Positions 25,199 to 33,201 of a DNA stretch of 64,000 bases are shown piece after piece. Each line of letters opens with the position of its first letter. The first letter of the stretch is position 1. The stretch is from the NCBI RefSeq assembly GCF_000024925.1, contig NC_013521.1, positions 2,976,001-3,040,000 of the forward strand, written 5' to 3'. Made by a program: the position numbers and the translations under genes. The stretch is from Sanguibacter keddieii DSM 10542 (GTDB lineage Bacteria; Actinomycetota; Actinomycetes; Actinomycetales; Cellulomonadaceae). The notes under the pieces were generated by a model, which saw only the letters and a list, made by a program, of their open reading frames with translations, made no database searches and was not told the DNA's origin.

Positions 25199-25929
25199 TC
25201 AGGACCCTCATCGTCGACGACGACGCGCTCGTGCGCGCCGGCCTCCGCCTCATGCTCGCCGGAGCCCCGGACATCGAGGTCGTCGGGGAGGTCGCCGACG
25301 GCTCCCTCGTGGCCGAGGCCGTCGCCGCCCACCACCCGGACATCGTCCTCATGGACATCCGCATGCCCGTCATGGACGGGATCGCGGCGACCCAGGCGCT
25401 GCGCCAGGGCGCCGCGGCCGCCGGTGGCTCCAGCGGTGCCGACGGTGGCGACGACGAGTCCGCCCAGGACTCCGCCCCGCAGGTCATCGTGCTCACCACC
25501 TTCGGGGGTGACGACACGATCCTCGGTGCGCTCCAGGCCGGTGCCTCGGGCTACCTGCTCAAGCACACGCCGCCCGAGGAGATCGTCGACGCCGTCCGCC
25601 GGACCGCCCACGGCGACCCCGTGCTGTCCCCCGCGGTGATGAAGGTGCTCATCGACCGGGCGATGGCGGGTGCTCCCCTGGCGCCGTCGGACACCGCACC
25701 TGCCGCGCCGTCACGATCAGCCCAGGCTGTCGAGCGCCTCTCCGTGCTGAGCAACCGCGAGCGCGACGTGGCGAGCGCCGTCGCGCAGGGCCTGTCGAAC
25801 ACGGAGATCGCGGAGCAGATGTACCTGTCGATGGGCACCGTGAAGTCGCACATCTCCAGCGCCCTCACCAAGCTCGACTTCAGCAACCGCATCCAGCTCG
25901 CGCTGCTCGCCTACGAGGCGGAGCGCTGA
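25195..25929 (+). CDS. NarL/LuxR-family response regulator with an inserted Gly/Ser/Asp loop
   Basis: 244 residues; the ATG overlaps the kinase stop. The receiver has V-D-D-D and Asp 54 (V-L-M-D-I-R-M-P), and the C-terminal LuxR helix-turn-helix has L-S-N-R-E-R-D-V and G-L-S-N-T-E-I-A-E-Q-M-Y-L-S-M-G-T-V-K. Between helix 3 and strand 4 of the receiver lies an extra low-complexity stretch of about 20 residues (residues 78-98), and the inter-domain linker is also long. It pairs with the upstream kinase; its targets are unknown. Confidence 0.92.
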   Translation: MIRTLIVDDDALVRAGLRLMLAGAPDIEVVGEVADGSLVAEAVAAHHPDIVLMDIRMPVMDGIAATQALRQGAAAAGGSSGADGGDDESAQDSAPQVIVLTTFGGDDTILGALQAGASGYLLKHTPPEEIVDAVRRTAHGDPVLSPAVMKVLIDRAMAGAPLAPSDTAPAAPSRSAQAVERLSVLSNRERDVASAVAQGLSNTEIAEQMYLSMGTVKSHISSALTKLDFSNRIQLALLAYEAER

Positions 25930-25980
25930 GGGCGCTCCCCCCTCTTCCCACACGCGCGCCGCAGAACTAGGTTTCGCTCC

Positions 25981-26163
25981 ATGAGGCCCAAGGCTGTCTC
26001 CGTCGGCATCCCCGTCCGCGACCTGGTCGCGGCGACCACGTGGTACCGGTCGGCGTTCGGGCTGGACGAGCCCGACCTGCAGCCGGTCGAGGGGGTCGTC
26101 GACCTCTTCGAGCTCACCGACCCCGACGGCAACACCATCGGCTTCGTCACCGAGCTCGCCTGA
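25981..26163 (+). CDS. Half-size VOC (glyoxalase) family protein, internally shortened
   Basis: 60 residues. The first 35 match the start of a VOC domain (I-P-V-R-D-L, W-Y-R-S-A-F-G-L) and the last 20 match its end (F-E-L-T-D-P-D-G-N-T-I-G-F), with the roughly 50 central residues of a normal 110-120 residue VOC protein missing in frame. Codon use stays normal. TAGGTT lies 7 bases before the ATG, so a leaderless start remains. It may be a deletion remnant or a small dimerising half-module. Confidence 0.6.
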   Translation: MRPKAVSVGIPVRDLVAATTWYRSAFGLDEPDLQPVEGVVDLFELTDPDGNTIGFVTELA

Positions 26164-26232
26164 CTGCGGCGGCCATCCCTGGCGCTCCCGGCTGGCTGTC
26201 GTGGTGACCGCACGTCGCCTACGATGGTCCGC

Positions 26233-26367
26233 ATGCCTTCGGTCCCCGTGTTCGCGCCTGCCCTCAGGCTCGTGAACCACGTGGAGACCCAGCCGGGCAC
26301 CAACGGGTACGTCTCCACGTGGGGCGAGCAGCTGGCCGGCTGCCAGCCCGTAGCCGACGTCGCCTAG
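26233..26367 (+). CDS. Possible 44-residue leader peptide/small protein before the Mrp operon
   Basis: ATG at 26233, TAG at 26365-26367. Nearly all codons have G or C in the third position, as in real genes here, and TACGAT lies 7 bases before the ATG, matching the leaderless starts of neighbouring genes. No protein family is recognised. The reading frame spans three perfect stem-loops and its stop codon sits at the loop/stem edge of the last one, so it may be a regulatory leader peptide for the antiporter operon rather than an independent protein. Confidence 0.4.
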   Translation: MPSVPVFAPALRLVNHVETQPGTNGYVSTWGEQLAGCQPVADVA

Positions 26368-26375
26368 ACGTCGGC
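26277..26375 (+). promoter_or_regulatory. Triple stem-loop leader upstream of the Mrp operon
   Basis: Three perfect inverted repeats in a row. CCACGTGGAGAC (26277-26288) pairs with GTCTCCACGTGG (26311-26322). GCTGGC-CGGCT-GCCAGC spans 26331-26347. GCCGACGTC-GCCTA-GACGTCGGC spans 26353-26375. The operon start codon follows 70 bases later. No T-run follows the last stem. I cannot match it to a known riboswitch class. Confidence 0.5.
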
Positions 26376-26444
26376 CCCGAGGCTCCCCGTGTGAGCCCTC
26401 TCCCGGTCCGACAGTGTCCGTGACCTGCCGAACGAGGGATCTTC

Positions 26445-29339
26445 GTGCTTCTCCTGTGCCTCGCTGCTGCTTGCGCAGCAGCCCTTCTCGCGCCCGCCCT
26501 CGGGCGCCGGCTCGGCCGTGCGGCCGGCTGGCCCATCGCCGCGCTGCTGGTCGCCGTGGGCGTTCTGGTCGTCCAGACCTCCCAGCCTGACGCCGTCACC
26601 GCGGCAGTCCCGTGGATGCCGACGCTCGGTGTCGAGCTGGCGGTCCGTCTCGACGGCCTCTCGCTGCTCTTCTCGCTGCTCGTGCTCGGCATCGGCGCGC
26701 TCGTCATGGCGTACTCCGCGCGCTACCTGCCCACCGGCCGGCACGGCGGCTTCTACGGTCTGATGACGCTCTTCGCCGCGGCGATGCTCGCCCTGGTGCT
26801 GGCCGACGACGTCGTGCTGCTCTTCGTCGCGTGGGAGGCGACGACGCTGTGCTCGTTCTTCCTCATCTCGCGGTCCGGAGCCGGTGCGCGTGAGCCCGCG
26901 GTCCGTACGCTGCTCGTCACCGCAGCCGGTGGCCTCGCACTGCTGAGCGCCGTCGTCGTCATGGTCGCGCAGGTCGGCTCGACGCGGCTGAGCGTCATCC
27001 TCGCCGACCCGGTCTGGGGCGAGAACAGCGGCTTCACCACCGCCGTCGCCGTGCTCGTCGCCGTGGCGGCCTTCACCAAGTCGGCGCAGCTGCCCTTCCA
27101 GGCGTGGCTGCCGGACTCCATGGTGGCGATCACGCCGGTGAGCGCATACCTGCACGCCGCGGCGATGGTCAAGGCCGGTATCTACCTGCTCCTGCGCTTC
27201 TCCCCTGTGATGTCCGACGTCCCGGTGTGGCGCGTGCTGCTCATCAGCTGCGGGCTCGCGACGGCGCTGATCGGCGCGGTCGCCGCGATGCGCCGCTACG
27301 ACCTCAAGGAGCTGCTCGCGTACTCGACCATGAGCCAGCTCGGCCTGCTCGTGGCGACCATCGGCGTCGGGACGCCGGCGGCGCTCACCGCCGCCGTGGT
27401 CCACACCGCGGCCCACGCGCTCTTCAAGTCCGCACTGTTCATGCTCGTCGGCGTCGTCGACCACCAGGCAGGCACCCGTGACATGCGCCGCCTGTCTGGG
27501 CTGCGCCGCACGATGCCGGTCACCCTCGTGGCGATGACCGTCGCCGCCGCGTCCATGGCGGGCGTTCCTCCCCTGCTCGGGTTCGTCAGCAAGGAGAGCA
27601 TGCTCGACGCCTTCTGGGAGGTCCCCGGCGCCGGACCGGCTCTCGCGGTGGCGGTGGCCCTCGTCGCGGTGCTGACCTTCGCCTACTCGGCCCGGCTGGT
27701 CATCGGGGCCTTCGGCGACCGCACCTCAGACGTCGACACCCAGGACGCGGGCCCGGCTGGCAGCGCGGGTGCGACGACAGTCTCGACCACCGAGCCCGAC
27801 ATCGTCACCGACGTCCCCGAGGCCCGTCCGGCCTTTTGGCTGCCCGCCGTGGTACCGGCCGCAGCCGGCGTGGTGCTCGGCCTGGCGCCCTGGCTGCTCG
27901 ACCGGTTCGTGGGCGACGCCGGATCGGCCGCAACCGGCGACCACACCGACGTCCACCTCACCCTGTGGCACGGCGTCACGCCGGCCCTCGTCCTGTCCGT
28001 CTGCGTCATCGCCCTGGGGACGGCCGCGGTGCTCGCCCGCACACGGGTCGAACCCGTCGCGCTCCGGCTCCGCTCTCCCGTCTCGGGCCTCGCGGTGGTC
28101 GACGCCCTCCGCGCGCGGACGATCTCCCTGGGCCAGCGGGTCGGGCACCTCACGAGCACCTCGGCGCCCCGTCGCCACCTCATGGTCCCGGTCGTGTGCC
28201 TCGTCGGCATCGCCGGGGTCGCCACGGCCAGCGTGCACGGGCTCCCGGACGTCGTCGGCGACCGGGACGTCCCCCTCGACTGGGGGCTGCTCGCCCTCGT
28301 GGCGGTCGGCACGCTCGCCGCCGTCATGGCACGGTCGCGCGTCGCCGCGATCGTCGTCCTCGGTGTCGTCGGCTTCACCATGACCGTCTGGTTCTACTCC
28401 CTCGGTGCAGCCGACGTGGCCCTCACCCAGCTCCTCGTCGAGGTCCTCACCGTCGTCGTCATGATGCTCCTGCTCCGCAGGCTCCCCCGCACCTTCCGCG
28501 CCGACCAGAAGCGGTCTGCGGTCCTGCCCGCCGTGGTGGCGCTCGGCGCCGGCCTGGCGACCACGCTCGGTGTCCTGGCGCTCACCGGTCGGCGCGAGAT
28601 GTCACCGGTCGGCGAGTACTACGCACGAGAGGGCGAGGCCGTCACGGGCGGAGCGAACGTCGTCAACACGATCCTCGTGGACTTCCGCGCCTTCGACACG
28701 CTCGGTGAGCTCACCGTCCTCGGAGTCGCCGGCCTGACGATCGTGGTCCTCCTCCGGTCACGGCGCCTGCTGCCGATCAAGCCCCTGGACACCTCGCGGG
28801 CGGCGACCTCTCCGCTCGCCGACGCGCAGGCGAACACCGTCTTCACGCGGGTCCTGACCCGCCTCGTCGGGCCGCTGACCGTGCTGGTGTCGGTGCTGCT
28901 GTTCTTCCGCGGGCACCAGGAGCCCGGCGGCGGGTTCATCGCCGCACTGGTCGGGGGCGCCGGGTTCGCGCTCGTGTACCTGTCGGCACCGTCCGACGCC
29001 GCGGCGAAGGTCCGGTGGCCGTACCTCACGCTCATCGGGCTCGGGGTGGCCACGGGCACGGTCACCGGGTTCCTCGGGTACGTGGACGGTTCCTTCCTCA
29101 CACCGCTGCACGCGGACCTGCTCGGGGTGCACCTCACGACGGCGCTGCTCTTCGACGTCGGCGTGTACCTCGCGGTGGTCGGCGTCGTGCTCACCGCCCT
29201 CAACCTGCTCGGGCGACCCCGCCCGTCCGCGCAGAGCCCGGCCACGCACCGCGCGCCACCCGATCAACCCGACCCACCAGCCGACGAGCACGCCCCGACC
29301 ATCGACCACGCCCGCACCGAGGAGGTGGAGCACGCATGA
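26445..29339 (+). CDS. mrpA: Mrp Na+/H+ antiporter subunit A fused to MnhB domain
   Basis: 964 residues from a GTG with GAGGG 6 bases upstream. The N-terminal two thirds is the NuoL/MrpA-like proton channel domain with the V-V-x-W-E-x-T motif (A-W-E-A-T), H-A-A-A-M-V-K-A-G and K-E-L-L-A-Y-S-T-M-S-Q-L-G. The C-terminal part carries the MrpB-type domain (F-F-R-G-H-Q-E-P-G-G-G-F-I-A). It is the largest subunit of the multi-protein antiporter that expels Na+ in exchange for H+, and the first gene of a six-gene antiporter operon. It overlaps mrpC by 4 bases. Confidence 0.95.
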   Translation: MLLLCLAAACAAALLAPALGRRLGRAAGWPIAALLVAVGVLVVQTSQPDAVTAAVPWMPTLGVELAVRLDGLSLLFSLLVLGIGALVMAYSARYLPTGRHGGFYGLMTLFAAAMLALVLADDVVLLFVAWEATTLCSFFLISRSGAGAREPAVRTLLVTAAGGLALLSAVVVMVAQVGSTRLSVILADPVWGENSGFTTAVAVLVAVAAFTKSAQLPFQAWLPDSMVAITPVSAYLHAAAMVKAGIYLLLRFSPVMSDVPVWRVLLISCGLATALIGAVAAMRRYDLKELLAYSTMSQLGLLVATIGVGTPAALTAAVVHTAAHALFKSALFMLVGVVDHQAGTRDMRRLSGLRRTMPVTLVAMTVAAASMAGVPPLLGFVSKESMLDAFWEVPGAGPALAVAVALVAVLTFAYSARLVIGAFGDRTSDVDTQDAGPAGSAGATTVSTTEPDIVTDVPEARPAFWLPAVVPAAAGVVLGLAPWLLDRFVGDAGSAATGDHTDVHLTLWHGVTPALVLSVCVIALGTAAVLARTRVEPVALRLRSPVSGLAVVDALRARTISLGQRVGHLTSTSAPRRHLMVPVVCLVGIAGVATASVHGLPDVVGDRDVPLDWGLLALVAVGTLAAVMARSRVAAIVVLGVVGFTMTVWFYSLGAADVALTQLLVEVLTVVVMMLLLRRLPRTFRADQKRSAVLPAVVALGAGLATTLGVLALTGRREMSPVGEYYAREGEAVTGGANVVNTILVDFRAFDTLGELTVLGVAGLTIVVLLRSRRLLPIKPLDTSRAATSPLADAQANTVFTRVLTRLVGPLTVLVSVLLFFRGHQEPGGGFIAALVGGAGFALVYLSAPSDAAAKVRWPYLTLIGLGVATGTVTGFLGYVDGSFLTPLHADLLGVHLTTALLFDVGVYLAVVGVVLTALNLLGRPRPSAQSPATHRAPPDQPDPPADEHAPTIDHARTEEVEHA

Positions 29340-29713
29340 CTCTCGCCCTCGCAGCCGGCATCCTCGTCGCCGGTGCCGTCTACCTGTTCTCCCGCCGCGA
29401 GATGCTGCGGGTGATCCTCGGTTTCGTGCTGCTCGGGCACGCCGTGAACCTCGTGCTCATGGCTGCCGGAGGGACCAGCCGCCGGGTCGAGCCGATCGGA
29501 GCCGACCTCGACCCGGCGGTGGTGGCCGACCCCTTGCCGCAGGCCTTCGTGCTCACCGCGATAGTCATCGCGTTCTCCATCACCATCGTCATGCTCGTCC
29601 TGGCCGTCACCGGCCGAGGGGACGACGACACCGCCGACGTCCTCGACAACGACGGCACCGAGCCGGACCTCGAGCCCGCCCGGACCCCCACCTCGACGGA
29701 GGCCTCCGCATGA
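29336..29713 (+). CDS. mrpC: Mrp antiporter subunit C
   Basis: 125 residues; the ATG overlaps the mrpA stop. NuoK-like protein with three helices, the S-R-R-E-M-L-R-V-I-L-G-F motif and D-P-L-P-Q-A-F-V-L-T-A-I-V-I, both diagnostic of MrpC. The acidic C-terminal tail of about 35 residues is longer than usual. It is coupled to mrpD by ATGA. Confidence 0.95.
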   Translation: MTLALAAGILVAGAVYLFSRREMLRVILGFVLLGHAVNLVLMAAGGTSRRVEPIGADLDPAVVADPLPQAFVLTAIVIAFSITIVMLVLAVTGRGDDDTADVLDNDGTEPDLEPARTPTSTEASA

Positions 29714-31296
29714 CCGGCTCCGCGCTGCCCCTCTTCGTCGCCGTCCCGCTGCTCACGGCCGCCGCCCTCGTCCTCCTCCGAGGCCGACCACGCCTCGACG
29801 GCGTGGTGCTCGGCGCCGTCCTGCTCGCCTCGACCGCCGGCGGCGTCCTCCTCGTGCTGGGGGCGCGTGACGGGGACGTCCTCGCGCACGGCGTGGGACT
29901 GTGGCCAGTCGGCGTCGCGATCCCCTTCGCCGCCGACATGCTCACCGCCCTCATGCTCACCGTGACGGGCCTGCTCAGCGCCACCTGCGCCGCCTTCGCC
30001 GTCGCGTCCGGACATGCGCGGGCGCCGTTCTTCGCGCCCCTCGTGCTGGTCCTCACCGCCGGGGTGAACGGCGCGCTGCTGACGGCCGACCTCTTCAACC
30101 TCTTCGTCTTCATCGAGGTCATGCTGCTGCCCTCGTACGCGCTCTTCGTGCTCGCGGGCCCGGGCCGAGGACGCCTCCGGCAGGTCGCCGGGGCACGGCT
30201 GTACGTCACGGTGAACCTGCTGACCTCGACGGTGTTCCTCGCCGGGGTCGCCTTCGTCTACGGCGTCGCCGGCACGGTGAACCTTGCCGAGCTCGCCGGA
30301 GCGGCCCGAGAGTCCGACGCCGTCGCGACGGCTGTGGCCGTGTGCCTGTTCGCCCTGGGGATCAAGGCCGCGGTCGTCCCGGTGCACGGGTGGCTGGCTC
30401 GCGCCTACCCGGCGACCTCCCCCGCGGTCACCGCCCTGTTCTCGGGCCTGCACACCAAGGTCGCCATCTACGCGATCTACCGGGTCTACGCGGTCGTCTT
30501 CGACGGCGACGAGCGCTACCTCTGGGTCGGTGTCGCGGTCTTCAGCGTGACGATGGTCGTCGGTGTCCTCGGCGCCGTCGGCGAGACCACGACCCGGTCG
30601 ATCCTCGCCTTCCACATGGTCAGCCAGATCGGGTACATCTTGCTCGGGGTCGCCCTGTTCACGCTCGCCGGGCTCACCGCCGGGATCTTCTACCTGCTCC
30701 ATCACATGATCGTGAAGGCCTCGCTGTTCCTGTCGACGGGCGCCGTCGAGGAGCGCTACGGCACGGGGCGACTCGACCGGCTCGGCGGTCTCGCGAGACG
30801 TGAGCCGTGGGTCGCGGTGGCGTTCTTCGCCGCAGCGCTCTCCCTGGCCGGGCTGCCCCCGTTCTCCGGCTTCGTCGCCAAGCTCAGCCTCCTCGTCGCG
30901 GCGCAGGACGCCGGGCAGGTCGTCGCGGTGGTCGTCATGGTCCTCGTCAGCCTGGTGACCCTGCTGTCGATGCTGAAGATCTGGTCGGGGGTGTTCTGGG
31001 GGTCTCCGACGCCTCCCGAGACAGACGACCCGTCGCTCACGCAGGACGGCACCGGTGCCGGTCCGTCGTCGACCTCGAGCGGCACCGCGGCACCCGCCGC
31101 CACGGCGACCCTCGCACCCGCGGTCGACGCACCGGCCCGCCGGATCGGCGCAGCCCTCCTCGCGCCGTCGCTCGTCCTCGCTGCCATCACACTCGGCCTG
31201 GGCCTCGGCGCCGAGCTGCTCCTCGGCCTCGCCGAGACGGCGGCCGCGGGCCTGCTCGACCCGAGCGCCTTCGTCGAGGCGGTGACGGGATCGTGA
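29710..31296 (+). CDS. mrpD: Mrp antiporter subunit D
   Basis: 528 residues; the ATG overlaps the mrpC stop. NuoM/N-like proton-channel subunit: F-V-F-I-E-V-M-L-L-P-S with the conserved glutamate, K-A-A-V-V-P-V-H-G-W-L as the key lysine/histidine motif, and H-M-I-V-K-A-S-L-F near residue 335. A Thr/Ser/Pro-rich hydrophilic insert (about 438-470) lies before the last helix. It forms the second ion-translocating core with subunit A. Confidence 0.95.
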   Translation: MTGSALPLFVAVPLLTAAALVLLRGRPRLDGVVLGAVLLASTAGGVLLVLGARDGDVLAHGVGLWPVGVAIPFAADMLTALMLTVTGLLSATCAAFAVASGHARAPFFAPLVLVLTAGVNGALLTADLFNLFVFIEVMLLPSYALFVLAGPGRGRLRQVAGARLYVTVNLLTSTVFLAGVAFVYGVAGTVNLAELAGAARESDAVATAVAVCLFALGIKAAVVPVHGWLARAYPATSPAVTALFSGLHTKVAIYAIYRVYAVVFDGDERYLWVGVAVFSVTMVVGVLGAVGETTTRSILAFHMVSQIGYILLGVALFTLAGLTAGIFYLLHHMIVKASLFLSTGAVEERYGTGRLDRLGGLARREPWVAVAFFAAALSLAGLPPFSGFVAKLSLLVAAQDAGQVVAVVVMVLVSLVTLLSMLKIWSGVFWGSPTPPETDDPSLTQDGTGAGPSSTSSGTAAPAATATLAPAVDAPARRIGAALLAPSLVLAAITLGLGLGAELLLGLAETAAAGLLDPSAFVEAVTGS

Positions 31297-31658
31297 GCAC
31301 GCTCACCTGGCCGCTGCGCCTCGCCTGGTTCGCCGCGTGGTACCTCAAGGAGATCGTCGTCTCCAACGTCACGGTCCTCCGGGACAACCTCACGCCGGGC
31401 CAGGCCGGGACCCCGGGCATCGCGCTCTTCCCCACCCGGTGCCGCACCGACACCGAGCTCACCCTGCTGGCAGCGCTCATCACCCTGACCCCCGGGACGC
31501 TGACCCTCGGGACCGCCCCGCACGGCGCCCCCGAGGACCCCCGGGTCCTCTACGTGCACGGCATCTACCACCCGGACGCCGACGCCCTGCGCGCCGACCT
31601 CGCGGTGATGGAGTCACGGATGCTGCACGCCCTCCGACGCGAAGGAGTCGCACGATGA
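31293..31658 (+). CDS. mrpE: Mrp antiporter subunit E
   Basis: 121 residues; the GTG overlaps the mrpD stop (GTGA). It shows the MrpE pattern: N-terminal W-F-A-A-W-Y-L-K-E-I, S-N-V-x-V, then T-D-T-E-L-T-L-L-A-x-L-I-T-L-T-P-G-T-L-T-L and Y-V-H-G-I-Y. Shorter than classic MrpE (about 160), it lacks most of the N-terminal helix region, which is common in actinobacteria. It assists assembly and activity of the complex. Confidence 0.9.
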   Translation: MSTLTWPLRLAWFAAWYLKEIVVSNVTVLRDNLTPGQAGTPGIALFPTRCRTDTELTLLAALITLTPGTLTLGTAPHGAPEDPRVLYVHGIYHPDADALRADLAVMESRMLHALRREGVAR

Positions 31659-31912
31659 CCGGCATCGACGTCGCGCTCGCCCTGCTGGTGGTGGCCTGCC
31701 TGGCCAGCACCTACCGCATGATCGCCGGACCGGCCGAGGCCGACCGGGTGGTCGCCGCCGACCTGCTGCTCTTCGGCATGGTCGGCATCATCGCCCTCGT
31801 CGGGGTGCGGACGGCCTCCGCCGCGACCTTCGACATCGTCCTCGTGGCGAGCATGATCGCGTTCCTCGGTGCGCTCTCCCTCGCCCGCACCCTCACGCGG
31901 GGGAACCGATGA
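31655..31912 (+). CDS. mrpF: Mrp antiporter subunit F
   Basis: 85 residues, three helices, ATG overlapping the mrpE stop. MrpF hallmarks: Y-R-M-I-A-G-P-A-E-A-D-R-V-V-A-A-D and a final helix with I-A-F-L-G. The conserved aspartate in the first loop contributes to the cation pathway. Confidence 0.93.
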   Translation: MTGIDVALALLVVACLASTYRMIAGPAEADRVVAADLLLFGMVGIIALVGVRTASAATFDIVLVASMIAFLGALSLARTLTRGNR

Positions 31913-32244
31913 GCGCCCTCGAGATCGTCGGCCAGGTCCTCGTGGTCCTCGGGGCCCTCGTGTTCGTCACCGCGGCGCTCGGCGTCGTGCGGTTCCCGGA
32001 CGCCTACACCCGCATCTCCGCGGTGGGCACCGCGGGCGGGGCGGGCATCGTGCTCGTCGTCGTCGGCGCCCTCCTGCTGCAGCCCGGCGTCTCCGCCGCG
32101 GTGAAGGTCGCGCTGATCGTCGCGCTGCAGCTGGCGACCTCGTCGGTCGGCACCATGGCCGTCGCCCGTTCCGCCTACCTCGCGGGCACGCCGCTGCGCC
32201 GTAAGCACTACGACGACCTCGACACCGAAGGAGCACCACGATGA
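31909..32244 (+). CDS. mrpG: Mrp antiporter subunit G
   Basis: 111 residues, three helices, ATG overlapping the mrpF stop. MrpG signature G-V-V-R-F-P-D-A-Y-T-R-I-S-A near residue 25. Its stop overlaps the ATG of a TetR-like gene, an unusual continuation of the antiporter operon. Confidence 0.93.
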   Translation: MSALEIVGQVLVVLGALVFVTAALGVVRFPDAYTRISAVGTAGGAGIVLVVVGALLLQPGVSAAVKVALIVALQLATSSVGTMAVARSAYLAGTPLRRKHYDDLDTEGAPR

Positions 32245-32993
32245 CTCTCACCACGGCACGGCAAGCGCTCCACGACCGGTGCGAGGCCCTCCCCCGGAGC
32301 CAGGCGACAGGAGACGGGGGTCTGACGGTGGCCGAGCTCGCCACGCACGGTCTCTGGGTGGGCCTTCACTCGGGCGTGGTCCCCGGCGACGAGGACGTCG
32401 TCCAGCCGGTGCTGGCGCAGGTCCTCCGGCTCGCGGGTCTCGACAGCGCACCCGTCCCGCTCGCAGCAGCGGTGACGGGCACCACCGACCCGGTCGTCGA
32501 CCTCGACCGACCGATCCTCTGCGCGTCCCTCGAGCTCATGGAGGAACCCGGCGCGACGACCATCACCCTCGACGACGTCGCCCACCGCGCCCACGTCTCC
32601 CTGGCGAGCCTGCGCAGCACCTTCGTCGACGTCCAGCAGCTCCTTGCCGACCAGATCGCCTTCGTCGCCGACGACGCCGCCGTCGATGCTCTCCCACCCG
32701 ACCTCCCCGCGGCCCAGGCAAGAGTGGCCGACCAGGTGAACGCCTTCCACAGCGATCCGCGCGCGACGGCGACGCTCCGCCTCCTCACGCTGACGGGACT
32801 CACCCGTCAGGCTGCCCGGTCGTGCGTGGACACCGACCTCTACGACGCGGTGGCAGCCGTGGAGGACCCGACGCAGGCGGCTCCCCTGCGGGTCGCGCTG
32901 CTGGCGCTCGACGCCCTCGCGCTGTCCGGCGAGACCAGTCTCCCGGCGGACGCGCACGACATCGTCGTCAGGCTCGTGAACCAGGCCGGCTGA
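32241..32993 (+). CDS. TetR-like regulator with an N-terminal extension, coupled to the Mrp operon
   Basis: 250 residues; the ATG overlaps the mrpG stop. The helix-turn-helix (T-T-I-T-L-D-D-V-A-H-R-A-H-V-S, then L-R-S-T-F) lies at about residues 107-135 instead of the usual 20-60. The first 85 residues are a separate domain that I do not recognise. The C-terminal half is helical, as expected of a TetR ligand/dimer domain. Translational coupling to the last antiporter subunit suggests it regulates the operon, perhaps sensing cation or envelope state, but the coupling is the only evidence. Confidence 0.75.
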   Translation: MTLTTARQALHDRCEALPRSQATGDGGLTVAELATHGLWVGLHSGVVPGDEDVVQPVLAQVLRLAGLDSAPVPLAAAVTGTTDPVVDLDRPILCASLELMEEPGATTITLDDVAHRAHVSLASLRSTFVDVQQLLADQIAFVADDAAVDALPPDLPAAQARVADQVNAFHSDPRATATLRLLTLTGLTRQAARSCVDTDLYDAVAAVEDPTQAAPLRVALLALDALALSGETSLPADAHDIVVRLVNQAG

Positions 32994-33004
32994 CCTGCCG
33001 CGGC

Positions 33005-33028
33005 CCGGCTCACGACAGACCGAGCCGG
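33005..33028. terminator. Hairpin after the Mrp-TetR operon
   Basis: CCGGCTC-N10-GAGCCGG, 12 bases after the TetR stop. There is no T-run, so this is a candidate terminator or mRNA 3' stabiliser. Confidence 0.4.
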
Positions 33029-33201
33029 CCTGCGGTCCGGCAGCCCGTCGTGCCGCCACGAGCCGCACGGGCGTATCCTCGTCGGGAACCTCCGCCGTCG
33101 CACAGCCCTCGACCGCGCCGCACCGGCCCGCTGCCTCCCGCGCGCCCCGCGTGCCCCGCTCTCCCGGACCGACGGTCAGCCGCCGACCGAGAACGGGCCT
33201 C

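Noticed and set aside
26277-26375. Known riboswitch class before the Mrp operon
   Set aside because: I could not match the stems or loops to the published sodium, lithium, c-di-AMP or magnesium classes; reported only as an unassigned structured leader.
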